Assembly (NCBI GenBank): GCA_963847615.1
Contig: CAWKAN010000025.1
Location: forward strand, 558,001-622,000
DNA: 64,000 nucleotides
DNA from: Palsa-883 sp963847615
Lineage (GTDB): Bacteria > Pseudomonadota > Alphaproteobacteria > Acetobacterales > Acetobacteraceae
Direction of reading: 5' to 3'
Positions 17,341 through 27,131 of this stretch are shown here, piece after piece (the stretch's first letter is position 1; each line of letters starts with the position of its first letter). The translations under genes and the position numbers were made by a program. The notes below the pieces were generated by a model, which was given only the letters and a program-made list of their open reading frames with translations, had not been told where the DNA came from and ran no database searches.

Positions 17341-19953
17341 ATGGCGATGGCCGCCCGAACGCGTTCCGCCGATCTGTCCAACCAGAGTGCCAGGGACCAG
17401 GCTGGCGGTGGCCAGGGGGTCGGACGACTGGCCTCGCCCGCCGTGGTCGCGCTGATGCGCCAGCGGACCGCGCGGCTGGGCGGGCTGGCGCTCGGGCTGC
17501 TGGGCCTGACCTTGCTGGTGGCGCTGCTCAGCTACGATCCGCGCGATCCGTCGTTCGACACCGCGACCGCGCGGCATGCCAGCAACCTTGCCGGGCCGGT
17601 TGGCTCCGTGGTGGCCGATCTGCTGCTGCAGGGCTTCGGCCTCGCCGCCGCGCTGCCGGGCCTTGCCATGCTGGCCTGGGCCTGGCGGATCGCCTCGTAT
17701 CGCGGCATCCGCAGCCTGACCCTGCGGCTGGCCGCGACGCTGGCGGCGCTGCCGACCCTGGCGGCCGCGCTCGCCGCCATTCCGCTGCCGCAAGGGCTCG
17801 CCTGGCCGAGCGTGGCCGGGCTGGGCGGCGCGATCGGCGCGCGGCTTGGCCATCTGGCGGTGGCGGCCGGGCGGCACGGGCTTGGGCCGCTGGGCGCGGC
17901 GCTGGTTTGGGCGCTCGGGCTGACGCTTGCCGTGACGCTGACGCTGCTGGCGCTCGGGCTGACCGCCGGCGAGTGGCGAGTGGCGGGCCGGACCGCGGTC
18001 GGGGCGGCGCGGCTGTCGATCGCGGGCGGACGGGCCGGCCTCGGCGGTCTGGCGTGGCTGTTGCGCCACCTCGGCGCCCTGGGCTGGCCGTTCCGGCGCC
18101 GGGCGCGCCACGGCGCCACCCATGGCTTCCACCATGGCGCCCTGGGGGACACCGAACCGCTTGACCACCGAATCGACCACCGAGTTGGTCCTTGGGGCCG
18201 CCTGCGCTTGCTGTTCCGCCGGCGGTTCGCCGGCCACGCCGCGCCGCACAGCCAATGGCACGGCCACGACCTGGAGCCCCACCTCGCCATGGTGGAGCAC
18301 GACCCGCGCGCCGCGCCGTTCGTCGATCCACGCGACCATGCGGCGCCGCCCGCCCCGCGCCCGGCCTCGGCGCGCCCCGCCGTGCCGCGCGGCGCCCGCC
18401 CGTCGCGGGGCGTGCAGGAGGTGTTGCCGCTGGACGAGCCGCGCTGGCGGTTCCCGTCGCTGAGCCTGCTGAAGCCGGCGCCGCCGCGCGCCGCCACCGG
18501 ACCGAGCGCCGAGGCGCGCGAGGCCAATGCGCGCCTGCTGGTGGGCGTGCTGTCCGACTACGGGGTGCAGGGCGCGATCGACGACAACCATCCGGGGCCG
18601 GTGGTGACGCTGTACGAACTGGTGCCGGCGGCCGGAACCCGCAGCGCCCGCGTGATCGGCCTGGCCGACGACGTGGCGCGCAGCCTGTCGGTCACCGCGG
18701 TGCGCATCGCCACCGTGCCCGGGCGCAACGTGATCGGCATCGAGGTGCCGAACGCGCGGCGCGAGACCGTCTACCTGTCGGAGATCTTCGCCAGCGAGGC
18801 CTGGCGCACCTACCCCGGGCGGCTGCCGCTGGCGCTGGGCAAGGACATCGGCGGCGCGCCGGTGATCACCGACCTCGCGCGGATGCCGCATTTGATGATC
18901 GCCGGCACCACCGGCTCGGGCAAGTCGGTCGGCATCAACGCGATGATCCTGTCGCTGCTGTATCGCATGCCGCCGGAACATTGCCGGCTGATCCTGATCG
19001 ACCCGAAGATGCTGGAACTGTCGGTCTATGAGGGCATCCCCCACCTGATGGCCCCGGTGGTCACCGAGCCGGCCAAGGCCGTCACGGCACTGAAATGGAC
19101 CGTGCGCGAGATGGAGCGGCGCTACCGCTCGATGAGCCAGCTCGGCGTGCGCAACATCGGCGGCTACAACGAGCGGGTGGCCGACGCGCGCGCCAAGGGC
19201 GAGGTCATCTCGCGCCGGGTGCAGACCGGGTTCGATCCGGACACCGGCCGCCCGACCTTCGAGGAGCAGCCGCTGGCGCTGGAGCAGTTGCCGTTCATCG
19301 TCGTGGTGGTGGACGAGATGGCCGACCTGATGATGGTCGCCGGCAAGGAGATCGAGGCCGCGGTGCAGCGGCTGGCGCAGATGGCGCGCGCCGCCGGCAT
19401 CCACGTGATCATGGCGACGCAGCGGCCCTCGGTGGACGTGATCACCGGCACCATCAAGGCGAATTTTCCCACCCGCATCAGCTTCCAGGTGATCAGCAAG
19501 TTCGACAGCCGCACCATCCTGGGCGAGCAGGGCGCGGAACAGTTGCTGGGCCAGGGCGACATGCTGTTCATGCACGCCGGCGGGCGCATCGGGCGCGTGC
19601 ACGGCCCCTTCGTCTCCGACCAGGAGGTGGAGGAGGTGGTGAAATACCTGCGCTCGCAGGGTGAGCCCGCCTATGTGGACGCGGTGACCGAGCCGGACGA
19701 CGACGACGCGACGACCCCGGCGCTGTCCGCCGCACCGGGCGGCGAGGGCGAGCGGGGGCTGTACGAGCAGGCGATCGCCGTGGTCGGGCGCGAGGGCAAG
19801 GCCAGCACCAGCTTCATCCAGCGCCACCTGAACATCGGCTACAACCGCGCGGCCAAGCTGATCGAGCAGATGGAGAAGGACGGCGTGGTCGGGCCGGCCA
19901 ACCATGTCGGGCGGCGCGACGTGCTGATCCGCCACGGCGGGGATGAGGATTGA
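17341..19953 (+). CDS. ftsK: DNA translocase FtsK
   Basis: About 870 residues. The N-terminal region has four hydrophobic helices (roughly residues 45-65, 85-115, 130-150, 180-205) that anchor the protein at the septum. A long linker of about 120 residues, unusually rich in His, Asp and Pro, follows. The motor part has Walker A GTTGSGKS near residue 522 and Walker B VVVVDEMADLMM, and the C-terminal gamma domain (STSFIQRHLNIGYNRAAKLIEQ) reads KOPS sites. FtsK pumps DNA and activates XerCD dimer resolution at division. The ATG at 17341 is chosen; a GTG twelve bases upstream is also in frame. Confidence 0.94.
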   Translation: MAMAARTRSADLSNQSARDQAGGGQGVGRLASPAVVALMRQRTARLGGLALGLLGLTLLVALLSYDPRDPSFDTATARHASNLAGPVGSVVADLLLQGFGLAAALPGLAMLAWAWRIASYRGIRSLTLRLAATLAALPTLAAALAAIPLPQGLAWPSVAGLGGAIGARLGHLAVAAGRHGLGPLGAALVWALGLTLAVTLTLLALGLTAGEWRVAGRTAVGAARLSIAGGRAGLGGLAWLLRHLGALGWPFRRRARHGATHGFHHGALGDTEPLDHRIDHRVGPWGRLRLLFRRRFAGHAAPHSQWHGHDLEPHLAMVEHDPRAAPFVDPRDHAAPPAPRPASARPAVPRGARPSRGVQEVLPLDEPRWRFPSLSLLKPAPPRAATGPSAEAREANARLLVGVLSDYGVQGAIDDNHPGPVVTLYELVPAAGTRSARVIGLADDVARSLSVTAVRIATVPGRNVIGIEVPNARRETVYLSEIFASEAWRTYPGRLPLALGKDIGGAPVITDLARMPHLMIAGTTGSGKSVGINAMILSLLYRMPPEHCRLILIDPKMLELSVYEGIPHLMAPVVTEPAKAVTALKWTVREMERRYRSMSQLGVRNIGGYNERVADARAKGEVISRRVQTGFDPDTGRPTFEEQPLALEQLPFIVVVVDEMADLMMVAGKEIEAAVQRLAQMARAAGIHVIMATQRPSVDVITGTIKANFPTRISFQVISKFDSRTILGEQGAEQLLGQGDMLFMHAGGRIGRVHGPFVSDQEVEEVVKYLRSQGEPAYVDAVTEPDDDDATTPALSAAPGGEGERGLYEQAIAVVGREGKASTSFIQRHLNIGYNRAAKLIEQMEKDGVVGPANHVGRRDVLIRHGGDED

Positions 19954-20092
19954 CTCCCCGTCGCACTCCCTCCCCCCTTTGAGGGGCTTGGCCGCGCAGC
20001 GGATCAGGTGGGGTGGGCGGGCAGCACGTCCGACGCGTGCGGTGCGCCGCCGACACCGAGCCCATTCCGGAACGGCGGGGAAGCGCGCTTCG

Positions 20093-22594
20093 TTACGGCA
20101 CCGCGCACGGGGTTGCCTGCCAAATCTCGGCCGCGTACTCGGCGATGGTGCGGTCGCTGGAAAACCGTCCTGAACCGGCAATGTTCAGGATGACCTTTCG
20201 CGCCCAGCCCTCCTGGTCGGCGTACAGCGCCAGCAGCCGCCGGTCCGCCTCCAGATAGGCCGTGAGGTCGGCCAAATGCATGTAATGGTCGCCGCCGGTC
20301 AGCAGGGCGGCGCGCAGCGGCGCGAACACGCCCGGCTCGCGACGGCTGAAATGGTCGGAGAAGATCAGGTCCAGCGCCGCCCGGGTCTCCGGTTCATTGT
20401 CGTAGTGCCAGCGCGGGCTGTACCAGCCGCGGCTGCCTTCCACCTGGTCGGCAGTCAGCCCGAACAGGAAGAAATTGTCCTCCCCCGCCGCCTCCGCCAT
20501 CTCGATCGTCGCGCCGTCGCGGGTGCCGATCGTCAGCGCCCCGTTCATCATGAACTTCATGTTGCTCGTCCCGCTGGCCTCGTAGCCGGCGGTCGAGATC
20601 TGGTTGGAGACATCGCTGGCCGGGATCACGCGCTCAGCCAGGGAGACGCAGTACTCCGGCAGGAAGACGACGGCGAGCCGGCCGCGCACCGCTGGGTCGG
20701 CGTCGATCGTGCCGGCCAGGTTGTTGAGGAACTTGATGATGACCTTGGCAAGCTGGTAGGCCGGCGCCGCCTTGCCGGCGAAGAAGAAGGTGCGCGGCGC
20801 CATCGCCAGCGCGGGGTTCTGCCGGAGCCGGTTGTACAGCACGACCACGCGCAGCGCGTTCAGCAGTTGCCGCTTGTATTCGTGGATTCGTTTCACCTGG
20901 CTGTCGAAGATCGACTCCGGGTCCACGCTGACGCCGGATGTTGCCTGCAGCCATTGCGCGAAGGCCGCCTTGGCGTCGCGCTTGGCCTTGCGCACCGCGG
21001 CGCGAAAGCCGCTGTCGCCGGCGAGCGGCCCGAGCTTCGCCAGCTGCGTGAGATCCCTGATCCAGCCGTCGCCGATGGCCGCGGTGATGGTCCTGGCCAG
21101 GGCCGGGTTGGCGAGCAGCAGCCAGCGCCGCGGCGTCACCCCGTTGGTCTTGTTGCTGAAGCGCTCGGGGTAGAGCTCCGCCAGGTCCTTGACGGTCACC
21201 GTGCGCAGCAGGCGGGAATGGATCGCGGCGACCCCGTTGGTGCTGTGCGAGCCGACGATGGCGAGGTTGGCCATGCGAATCTTCCTCGGTTCGTTCTCCT
21301 CAACCAGGCTCACGCGCTGAACGCGCCCGGCGTCGCCTGGAAAGCGGCTCCTCACCTCCTCGAGCAGGCGGCGGTTGATCTCGAGGACGATCTCCAGATG
21401 CCGCGGCAACAGGCGCTCGAACCACGCCAGCGGCCATTTCTCCAGCGCCTCGGGCAGCAGCGTGTGGTTGGTGTAGGCGAGCGTCCGTTTCGTCAGGTCC
21501 CAGGCTGCGTCCCAGCCGAGGCCTGCCTCGTCGAGCAGGATCCGCATCAGCTCGGGGACGGCCAGGCTGGGGTGGGTATCGTTGAGCTGGATCGCGACCT
21601 TGCCGGGGAGCTGCTGCCAGTCGGCATTGGTCCGGCGAAACCGCCGCACGAGGTCCGCCAGCGAACAGGCGACGAGGAAATACTCCTGCACGAAGCGGAG
21701 ACCCTGGCCCATGCTCGTGGTGTCGTCGGGATAGAGCACCCGCGTCAGGGACTCGGCCGAGAGCTGTCCGGCCAGCGCGCTGACGAACTCGCCGGCGCTG
21801 AACGCCTGGAAGTCGAAGACGTTGGGGACCGCGGCGGCCCACAGCCGCAGCGTGTTGATGGTCTTGCCGCCATAGCCCACCACCGGGCGATCGAACGGCA
21901 CGCCGATCACGCTCGACGGGCGGCCGACGATCACCCCCAGCGTCCCGCCGCGTACCTCGAACGAGCAGCCGAGCTTGACCTCGACCGTCTCTTGCGGCCG
22001 CGCGACCTCCCACGGATCGGGCCGGCGCAGCCAGTTGTCCGGCTGCTCGCGTTGCCAGCCGTCCGCGATGGCTTGCCGGAAGATGCCATATTCGTAACGG
22101 AGTCCGTAGCCCATCGCGGGGAGCTGCATGGTGGCCATCGAGTCGACGAAGCACGCCGCGAGGCGGCCGAGCCCGCCGTTCCCCAGGCCGGCGTCGGGCT
22201 CCTGCTCGAGCAAGGCGAGCGGGTCGAGGCGCTTTTCCTCGATCAGCCGCCGCGCGATCGGATCGAGCAGAAGGTTGAGCACGTTGTTGGCCAGCGAGCG
22301 TCCGATGAGGAACTCCATGGACAGGTAGTAGATGCGCTTGGGGTTCTCGCGCGCGTAGGTTTGTTCCGTGCGCAGCCATCGCTGCGAGAGCACGTCGCGC
22401 ACCGAGCGGGCGCAGGCCTCGTAGCGCTCCCGCCAGCCCACGGAAGCGCTGTCCACGACGTTGTCGAACATGAGATGGCGCTCGTAGAGCGCATCGCTCG
22501 TCCCGGTGAACCGGATCGGACCGCACCCGTACTGCTCGAGCAGGTCGTTGATGCAAGGCGACCCCGCGCCGGCCGGCGGCCTGTCTGGGTTCAT
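20093..22594 (-). CDS. glgP: Glycogen/starch/alpha-glucan phosphorylase
   Basis: An 833-residue glycosyltransferase family 35 enzyme. Conserved blocks include KRIYYLSMEFLIGRSLANN, GNGGLGRLAACF, the VAIQLNDTHP segment, and the PLP-binding EASGTSNMKF with the lysine near residue 680. It releases glucose-1-phosphate from glycogen by phosphorolysis. Full length for the family (about 830). No other glycogen gene is adjacent, so it stands alone here; the glucose-1-phosphate could feed glucose-6-phosphate to the fgd enzyme 5 kb away, which is only a metabolic inference. It converges on ftsK. Confidence 0.95.
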   Translation of the reverse strand: MNPDRPPAGAGSPCINDLLEQYGCGPIRFTGTSDALYERHLMFDNVVDSASVGWRERYEACARSVRDVLSQRWLRTEQTYARENPKRIYYLSMEFLIGRSLANNVLNLLLDPIARRLIEEKRLDPLALLEQEPDAGLGNGGLGRLAACFVDSMATMQLPAMGYGLRYEYGIFRQAIADGWQREQPDNWLRRPDPWEVARPQETVEVKLGCSFEVRGGTLGVIVGRPSSVIGVPFDRPVVGYGGKTINTLRLWAAAVPNVFDFQAFSAGEFVSALAGQLSAESLTRVLYPDDTTSMGQGLRFVQEYFLVACSLADLVRRFRRTNADWQQLPGKVAIQLNDTHPSLAVPELMRILLDEAGLGWDAAWDLTKRTLAYTNHTLLPEALEKWPLAWFERLLPRHLEIVLEINRRLLEEVRSRFPGDAGRVQRVSLVEENEPRKIRMANLAIVGSHSTNGVAAIHSRLLRTVTVKDLAELYPERFSNKTNGVTPRRWLLLANPALARTITAAIGDGWIRDLTQLAKLGPLAGDSGFRAAVRKAKRDAKAAFAQWLQATSGVSVDPESIFDSQVKRIHEYKRQLLNALRVVVLYNRLRQNPALAMAPRTFFFAGKAAPAYQLAKVIIKFLNNLAGTIDADPAVRGRLAVVFLPEYCVSLAERVIPASDVSNQISTAGYEASGTSNMKFMMNGALTIGTRDGATIEMAEAAGEDNFFLFGLTADQVEGSRGWYSPRWHYDNEPETRAALDLIFSDHFSRREPGVFAPLRAALLTGGDHYMHLADLTAYLEADRRLLALYADQEGWARKVILNIAGSGRFSSDRTIAEYAAEIWQATPCAVP

Positions 22595-22765
22595 GGGCTC
22601 ATCCTCCGCGCATGACCGATGGCGTCGCCCGGCCGGTCACCGGCTTGGCCCCGGGGCATCGCCGGCACCGGCCGCGGCGACTCTGCGCGCTTCCGCAAGG
22701 CCGCGCGAGAGCCGCGCCGGGCAACCTCATTGCAGCCTCCCGGGTCCGCACGGCTGGCACCTGCG

Positions 22766-23245
22766 CTACGCCGGCGGCACCGGGCGCGGCTTGCCGGATG
22801 CGTCGACCGCCACCATGACGAACTCCGCCGCCGTCACCTTGTGCCGCTCGCCCAGGCCGCGCGGCAGCGCCCAGGCCTCCACCGCCAGCGACATCGAGCT
22901 GCGGCCGACACGGATCACCTCGGTATAGACGCAGACCACGTCGCCGACCTTGACCGGCAGCAGGAAGCTCAGATGCGACACCGCGGCGGTGGCGGTGCGC
23001 CCCTGGGCGCGCGCGGCGGCCGAAACGCCGGCGGCCAGGTCCATCAGCGACATGATCCAGCCGCCGAAGATGTCGCCGGCGGGGTTGGTGTCGGCGGGCA
23101 TCGCCACGGTGCGTAGCGCCAGCTCGCCCCTTGGTTGCCCGTTGGATGGTTGCATCTTGGATTTCTGCCCGTTGGATGGTTGCCCGTCAGGCGGTTGCGG
23201 GATGGGCGATTGGGTGCCGGGAAGCTGGGTTTCGCGGGTCGCCAT
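22766..23245 (-). CDS. Acyl-CoA thioesterase (YciA-like hotdog fold)
   Basis: A 159-residue single hotdog-domain thioesterase. The core begins near residue 42 (LALRTVAMPADTNPAGDIFGGWIMSLMD), with DIFGGW carrying the catalytic Asp, and ends PVKVGDVVCVYTEVIRVGRSS. About 40 residues before the core are low complexity, rich in Gln, Pro, Ser and Asn, and are encoded by imperfect tandem copies of a CCGTTGGATGGTTGC-type unit at about 23139-23190. That extension is absent from ordinary YciA proteins, so a start nearer the core is possible, although no ATG fits well. Confidence 0.85.
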   Translation of the reverse strand: MATRETQLPGTQSPIPQPPDGQPSNGQKSKMQPSNGQPRGELALRTVAMPADTNPAGDIFGGWIMSLMDLAAGVSAAARAQGRTATAAVSHLSFLLPVKVGDVVCVYTEVIRVGRSSMSLAVEAWALPRGLGERHKVTAAEFVMVAVDASGKPRPVPPA

Positions 23246-23311
23246 GGCCTGTCCTTCCGGTCGGGGTTAGGATCGCGCCATGCTGCGACGAACGCCGGCG
23301 GAGCGCGAGCG

Positions 23312-24109
23312 ATGAGTCTGCCCTTGTCGACCCCCGAGCCGATCCTGCTGCGCCGGGATGCCGATGCCGTCGCCTGGCTGACGCTGAACCGGCCGGCGGC
23401 GCGCAATGCGCTGTCGATCGGGCTGATGGAGGCGCTGGACGCCGAGCTGGTGCGGATCGAGGCCGATCCGGCGGTCAAGGCGGTGGTGATCGGCGGCGCC
23501 GGCCCGGCCTTCTGCGCCGGGCACGACCTGCGCGAGCTGCGCGCCACGCCGACGCGCGCCGCCTATGAGGCGACCTTCGCGCTGTGCGCCCGGTTGATGC
23601 TGCGCGTGGTGCGGCTGCCCAAGCCGGTCATCGCGCGCGTGCACGGGGTGGCAACCGCGGCGGGCTGCCAGCTCGTCGCCAGTTGCGACCTGGCGGTGGC
23701 GGCGGACACCGCGCGCTTCGCCACGCCGGGGGTGAACATCGGCCTGTTTTGCTCCACCCCGATGGTGGCGCTGTCGCGCGCGGTGGGGCGCAAGGCGGCG
23801 ATGGAGATGCTGCTGACCGGCGAGCTGATCGATGCCGCGCGGGCGCGCGAGATCGGCCTGGTGAACCGGGTGGTGGCCGAGCCGGCGCTGGACGCGGCGG
23901 TCACGGCGCTGGCCGGGCAGATCGCGGCGAAAAGCCCGTTGACCCTGGCGATCGGCAAGGCGGCGTTCTATCGCCAGGCGGAGATGACGCTGGACGCCGC
24001 CTATGCCTACGCGGCCGAGGCGATGACGCGGAACATGCTGGCACGCGATGCCGGGGAGGGAATCGATGCGTTCCTGGCGAAGCGTCCGCCGGTCTGGACC
24101 GGGACCTGA
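23312..24109 (+). CDS. Enoyl-CoA hydratase/isomerase family protein
   Basis: A 265-residue crotonase. The two oxyanion-hole segments are CAGHDLRELR and a modified second one, GVATAAGCQLVASCDLAVAA, followed by FATPGVNIGLFCSTPMVAL. The second segment has Ala-Ala-Gly-Cys in place of the usual Gly-Gly-Gly, as in enoyl-CoA hydratase domain-containing protein 3-like members, so activity on standard enoyl-CoA is uncertain. Start ATG 23312. It is divergent from the thioesterase by 66 bases, and the two may act on the same acyl-CoA pool. Confidence 0.87.
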   Translation: MSLPLSTPEPILLRRDADAVAWLTLNRPAARNALSIGLMEALDAELVRIEADPAVKAVVIGGAGPAFCAGHDLRELRATPTRAAYEATFALCARLMLRVVRLPKPVIARVHGVATAAGCQLVASCDLAVAADTARFATPGVNIGLFCSTPMVALSRAVGRKAAMEMLLTGELIDAARAREIGLVNRVVAEPALDAAVTALAGQIAAKSPLTLAIGKAAFYRQAEMTLDAAYAYAAEAMTRNMLARDAGEGIDAFLAKRPPVWTGT

Positions 24110-24280
24110 TGTCGTCCGCCCGGCTGCTTGGCTGCCGCGGCCGAGCCGGCGTTGCCGGTGCCGCCGCGCCTCCCCTCGCCACGGGGTTCGGCGCTTGACC
24201 CCGGTGCCGGATTTCGGTTTTCGCTGCGCTGAGCCGCACGGCGTGGTCAACCCGGTGCGCGCCCCCCGGATGATGCCGCC

Positions 24281-25192
24281 ATGAAAGACCCGTATCAGAT
24301 CCTGGGCGTGCAGAAGACCGACACCGCGCACGCGATTCGCGCCGCCTACCGCAAGCTCGCCAAGACGCACCATCCCGACCTGAACCCGGGCAAGGCCGAG
24401 GCCGCGGAGCGGTTCAAGGAGATCAGCGTCGCCTACGACTTGCTGTCGGACCCCGCGAAGCGCGCCCGCTACGACCGCGGCGAGATCGATGCCGCTGGCA
24501 ACGAGGTGCCGCCGCAGCGGCCGTTCTATCGCGATTACGCCGACGCCGCGGGCCAGCAGCGCTATCGTGGCCACACCGCGTTCGACGCGGAGAATCTGGA
24601 GGACATCCTGGCCCAGGCATTCGGCGGGCGCGGCGGGTTCGCGGGCCGGGGCGGCCAGCACTTCACCGCCCGCGGCAGCGACGCGCGCTACACGCTGACC
24701 GTCGGCTTCCTCGACGCGGCCAACGGCACCTCCCGGCGCATCAGCCTGCCGGAGGGCAAGACGCTGGACGTGCGCATCCCCGCCGGCGTGCGCGACGGCC
24801 ACGTGCTGCGGCTGAAGGGCCAGGGCATGCCGGGCCTCGGCGGCGGTGCCCAGGGCGACGCGCTGGTGGAGATCGTCGTCGCGCCGCACCCGCTGTTCCG
24901 CCGCGAGGGCGACGACATCATCATCGAGCTGCCGGTGACGATCCAGGAGGCGGTGGTCGGCGCCACGCTGGAAGTGCCGACCATCAAGGGCAAGGTGCGG
25001 CTGACCATCCCGCCCAACTCCGGCAGCGGCACGCGGCTGCGGCTGCGCGGGCGCGGCATCCACGAGGGCCACCAGTTCGTGCAGCTCCACATCGTGCTGC
25101 CGCCGACCGAGGAGCCCGAGCTGGCGGCGTTCCTGAAGTCCTGGTCGCCGCAGCACACGTTCAGTCCGCGCGATGGGCTGGAGGAGGGCTGA
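24281..25192 (+). CDS. cbpA: CbpA-type DnaJ co-chaperone
   Basis: A 303-residue class B J-protein. The J domain fills residues 3-67 with the HPD triad at 31-33. A Gly/Phe-rich linker (AFGGRGGFAGRGG) follows, then two C-terminal beta-barrel substrate domains (DVRIPAGVRDGHVLRLKGQG; DIIIELPVTIQEAVVG). There is no zinc-finger domain, which separates it from DnaJ. It stimulates DnaK ATPase. Its stop overlaps the ATG of the next gene, the classic cbpA-cbpM arrangement. Confidence 0.9.
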   Translation: MKDPYQILGVQKTDTAHAIRAAYRKLAKTHHPDLNPGKAEAAERFKEISVAYDLLSDPAKRARYDRGEIDAAGNEVPPQRPFYRDYADAAGQQRYRGHTAFDAENLEDILAQAFGGRGGFAGRGGQHFTARGSDARYTLTVGFLDAANGTSRRISLPEGKTLDVRIPAGVRDGHVLRLKGQGMPGLGGGAQGDALVEIVVAPHPLFRREGDDIIIELPVTIQEAVVGATLEVPTIKGKVRLTIPPNSGSGTRLRLRGRGIHEGHQFVQLHIVLPPTEEPELAAFLKSWSPQHTFSPRDGLEEG

Positions 25193-25509
25193 TGCGCCTC
25201 ACCGCGGTCGCCGCGCTGTTCTCCGACCTGCCGGAAGCCGAGCTGACGAGCTGGGTCGCGCGCGGCTGGGTGCAGCCCGAGCCGAGCGACGGCGGCTGGG
25301 AGTTCCACGCGATCGACGTCGCGCGGGTGCGGCTGATCCACGACCTGCACCATGCCATGGCGATCGACGCGGCGACGATGCCACTGGTGCTGTCGCTGCT
25401 GGACCAGGTCTACACGCTGCGCGGTACACTGCGCGAGCTGCTGCACGCGCTGGAGGAGCAGCCGGAGGCGGTCCGCACGTCGGTGCTGGCGACGCTGCGG
25501 CGCGACTGA
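25192..25509 (+). CDS. cbpM: CbpM-like chaperone modulator
   Basis: A 105-residue MerR-like HTH protein beginning at the last base of the cbpA stop. The pattern (short helical start, SWVARGWVQPEP, EFHAIDVARVRLIHDLHHAMAIDAATMPLVLSLLDQV) matches CbpM, which binds the CbpA J domain and inhibits it. The assignment rests as much on the overlapping position as on sequence. Confidence 0.8.
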   Translation: MRLTAVAALFSDLPEAELTSWVARGWVQPEPSDGGWEFHAIDVARVRLIHDLHHAMAIDAATMPLVLSLLDQVYTLRGTLRELLHALEEQPEAVRTSVLATLRRD

Positions 25510-25589
25510 CGGCGGCGCGTATTGCCGCCCAGGTCGTTCCTGCGGCGGCCCCCAGCCGTCGGATAATGTGGCGGCGGTGGGAGGTTCAT

Positions 25590-25889
25590 CCTAAATCCGG
25601 CAGTTGAAGGCTAATACCAGGTAGCGAAAGGATCGACTCTTCACCGTCATGGCCGGCGGAGGCCGGCCATCCACGACTTTTCTGTTGCCAGCAAGGAACC
25701 CGTGGATGGCCGGCCTCCGCCGGCCATGACGTGGTGCGGTGCCTGTGGGTCAATCCTTTCGCCACCTGGTATAACTCATTGGAATCACGAAGTTTCTTTC
25801 AACTGCTTCGCAGTTGTCTCATCCGTGAGATTCGAACGGCAGATCAATGAGTTAGCGGCAATGTCGCGGGGTCAACTGCCGGATTTAGG
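25590..25889. mobile_element. 300-bp non-autonomous element with 18-bp inverted ends and TTCAT duplication
   Basis: Perfect 18-base terminal inverted repeats, CCTAAATCCGGCAGTTGA at 25590-25607 and its complement at 25872-25889. They are flanked on both sides by TTCAT (25585-25589 and 25890-25894), a probable 5-base target duplication. The right TTCAT contains the stop codon of arsJ (25891-25893), so the element landed exactly at the end of that gene. It carries no transposase. A second, smaller palindromic element (25614-25772) sits inside it. Confidence 0.8.
25614..25772. mobile_element. MITE-like palindromic element, family A copy 1 (ATACCAGG ends)
   Basis: Ends ATACCAGGT (25614) and ACCTGGTAT (25772), extended inward by near-complementary AGCGAAAGGATCGAC / GTCAATCCTTTCGCC, then a long inner hairpin around GGCCGGCGGAGGCCGGCC. 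The same end sequence and layout recur at 39560-39732 and, without the right end, at 63358-63430. Nested within the larger element 25590-25889. Confidence 0.8.
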
Positions 25890-25890
25890 T

Positions 25891-27131
25891 TCATGCCGGC
25901 ACGCGCCGCGCCCCGGCGCCCGACGGCAGCAGCACCGTGATCGCTAGACAGATGGCCAGCATGCCAGCCGAGCCCCAGAGGCAGGCCGGCATGCCGCCGC
26001 TCTGGGTCAGGATCCCGGACAGCAGGATCCCCATCAACCGCCCCGCGGCATTTGCGGCGTAGTAGAAACCGACATCCTCGGCCGCCTTCTCGGACCCCGC
26101 GTAGGCGAGGATCAGGTAGGAATGCAGCGACGAGATCACGGCGAACACGAAGCCGAAGACCAGCAGCCCGACAACCAGCACGAGGTCGGGCCGGGGCACG
26201 CCCGGGGCGGCGATCAACAGCGCGAGGCCGACCGGGATCACGGTGAGCATCGCTCCCCACAGGCGCGCGGCGGGAACCTCGCGGCTCAGCCCGTCATGGC
26301 TGCGGGTGACCACCGCCGGGGCGATCGCCTGCACCGCGCCATAGGCGATGGTCCAGGCCGCGACGAAGCCGGCGACCTGCATGTACTGCCAGCCATAGCC
26401 GTACAGGAACACCGGCAGCCCGACCACGAACCACACGTCGCGCGAGCCGAACATGAACACGCGCGCCGCTGCCATCAGGTTGATGGCGCGCGTCTTGGCG
26501 AACAGCTCGCGGAAGCTTTTCGAGGACTTCGCCTTGCCCAGCGCTGCGCGGCAGCGACAGCGCCACCCCGGCCAGCACGACCACGAGCATCGCCGCCATC
26601 AGCCACAGCGCGGGCCGAAAACCCACCACCTGCAGCAGCAAGCCGCCGATGAAGAAGCCCGCCCCCTTGGTGGCGTTCTTCGAGCCGGTGAACCACGCCA
26701 CCCAGCGGAACAGCTGCCCGGCGCCCTGCTGCGAGGTCGCCTTGATCGCGCTTTTCGACGCGGTCTTGGTCAGGTCCTTGGCGATCCCGGCGATGCCCTG
26801 CGCGGCCACCACCCAGGCGACCGAGGCCGCCGCGCCCCAGGCCGGGTCCAACGCCGACAGCATGCAGAGACCGCCGATCTGCAGGACCAGGCCTGACGGC
26901 CAGCATGCGCGGGATGCCGAAGCGCACGGCCAGCCAGCCGCCGCCGACATTGGCGAAGATTCCCGCCGTCTCGTACAGCAGAAACAGGAAGGCCAGCATG
27001 AACGGCGTGTAGCCAAGCCCGTAGAAGTGCAGCAGCACCAGCATGCGCAGCGCGCCATCGGTGACGGTGAACAGGAAATACGCGCTGGTGACGATGGCGT
27101 AGTTGCGAACGCCTTGGTGGGTTGAAGACAT
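25891..27131 (-). pseudogene. arsJ: ArsJ: organoarsenical efflux MFS transporter, two frameshifts
   Basis: The reconstructed product is an MFS permease of about 413 residues beginning MSSTHQGVRNYAIVTSAYFLFTVTDGALR, which is typical ArsJ. Later blocks are LLYETAGIFANVGGGWLA, AGIAKDLTKTASKSAIK, FTGSKNATKGAGFFIGG, and VFMFGSRDVWFVVGLPVFLY. The frame shifts at about 26893 (after RFGIPRMLA) and about 26550 (after VALSLP); each is explained by one extra base. ArsJ exports 1-arseno-3-phosphoglycerate made by the partner GAPDH. The start overlaps the GAPDH stop by one base (TGATG). The stop lies inside a target duplication of a small element. Either recent decay or clustered sequencing error. Confidence 0.85.

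Noticed and set aside
14634..18164. An open frame of about 1,176 codons crossing fgd, the hairpin cluster and ubiH
   Set aside because: It runs through the perfect palindrome and opposite two clear genes; composition is that of antisense reading.
17296..20181. A 961-codon frame antisense to ftsK
   Set aside because: No domain is recognisable and the plus strand carries all FtsK motifs.
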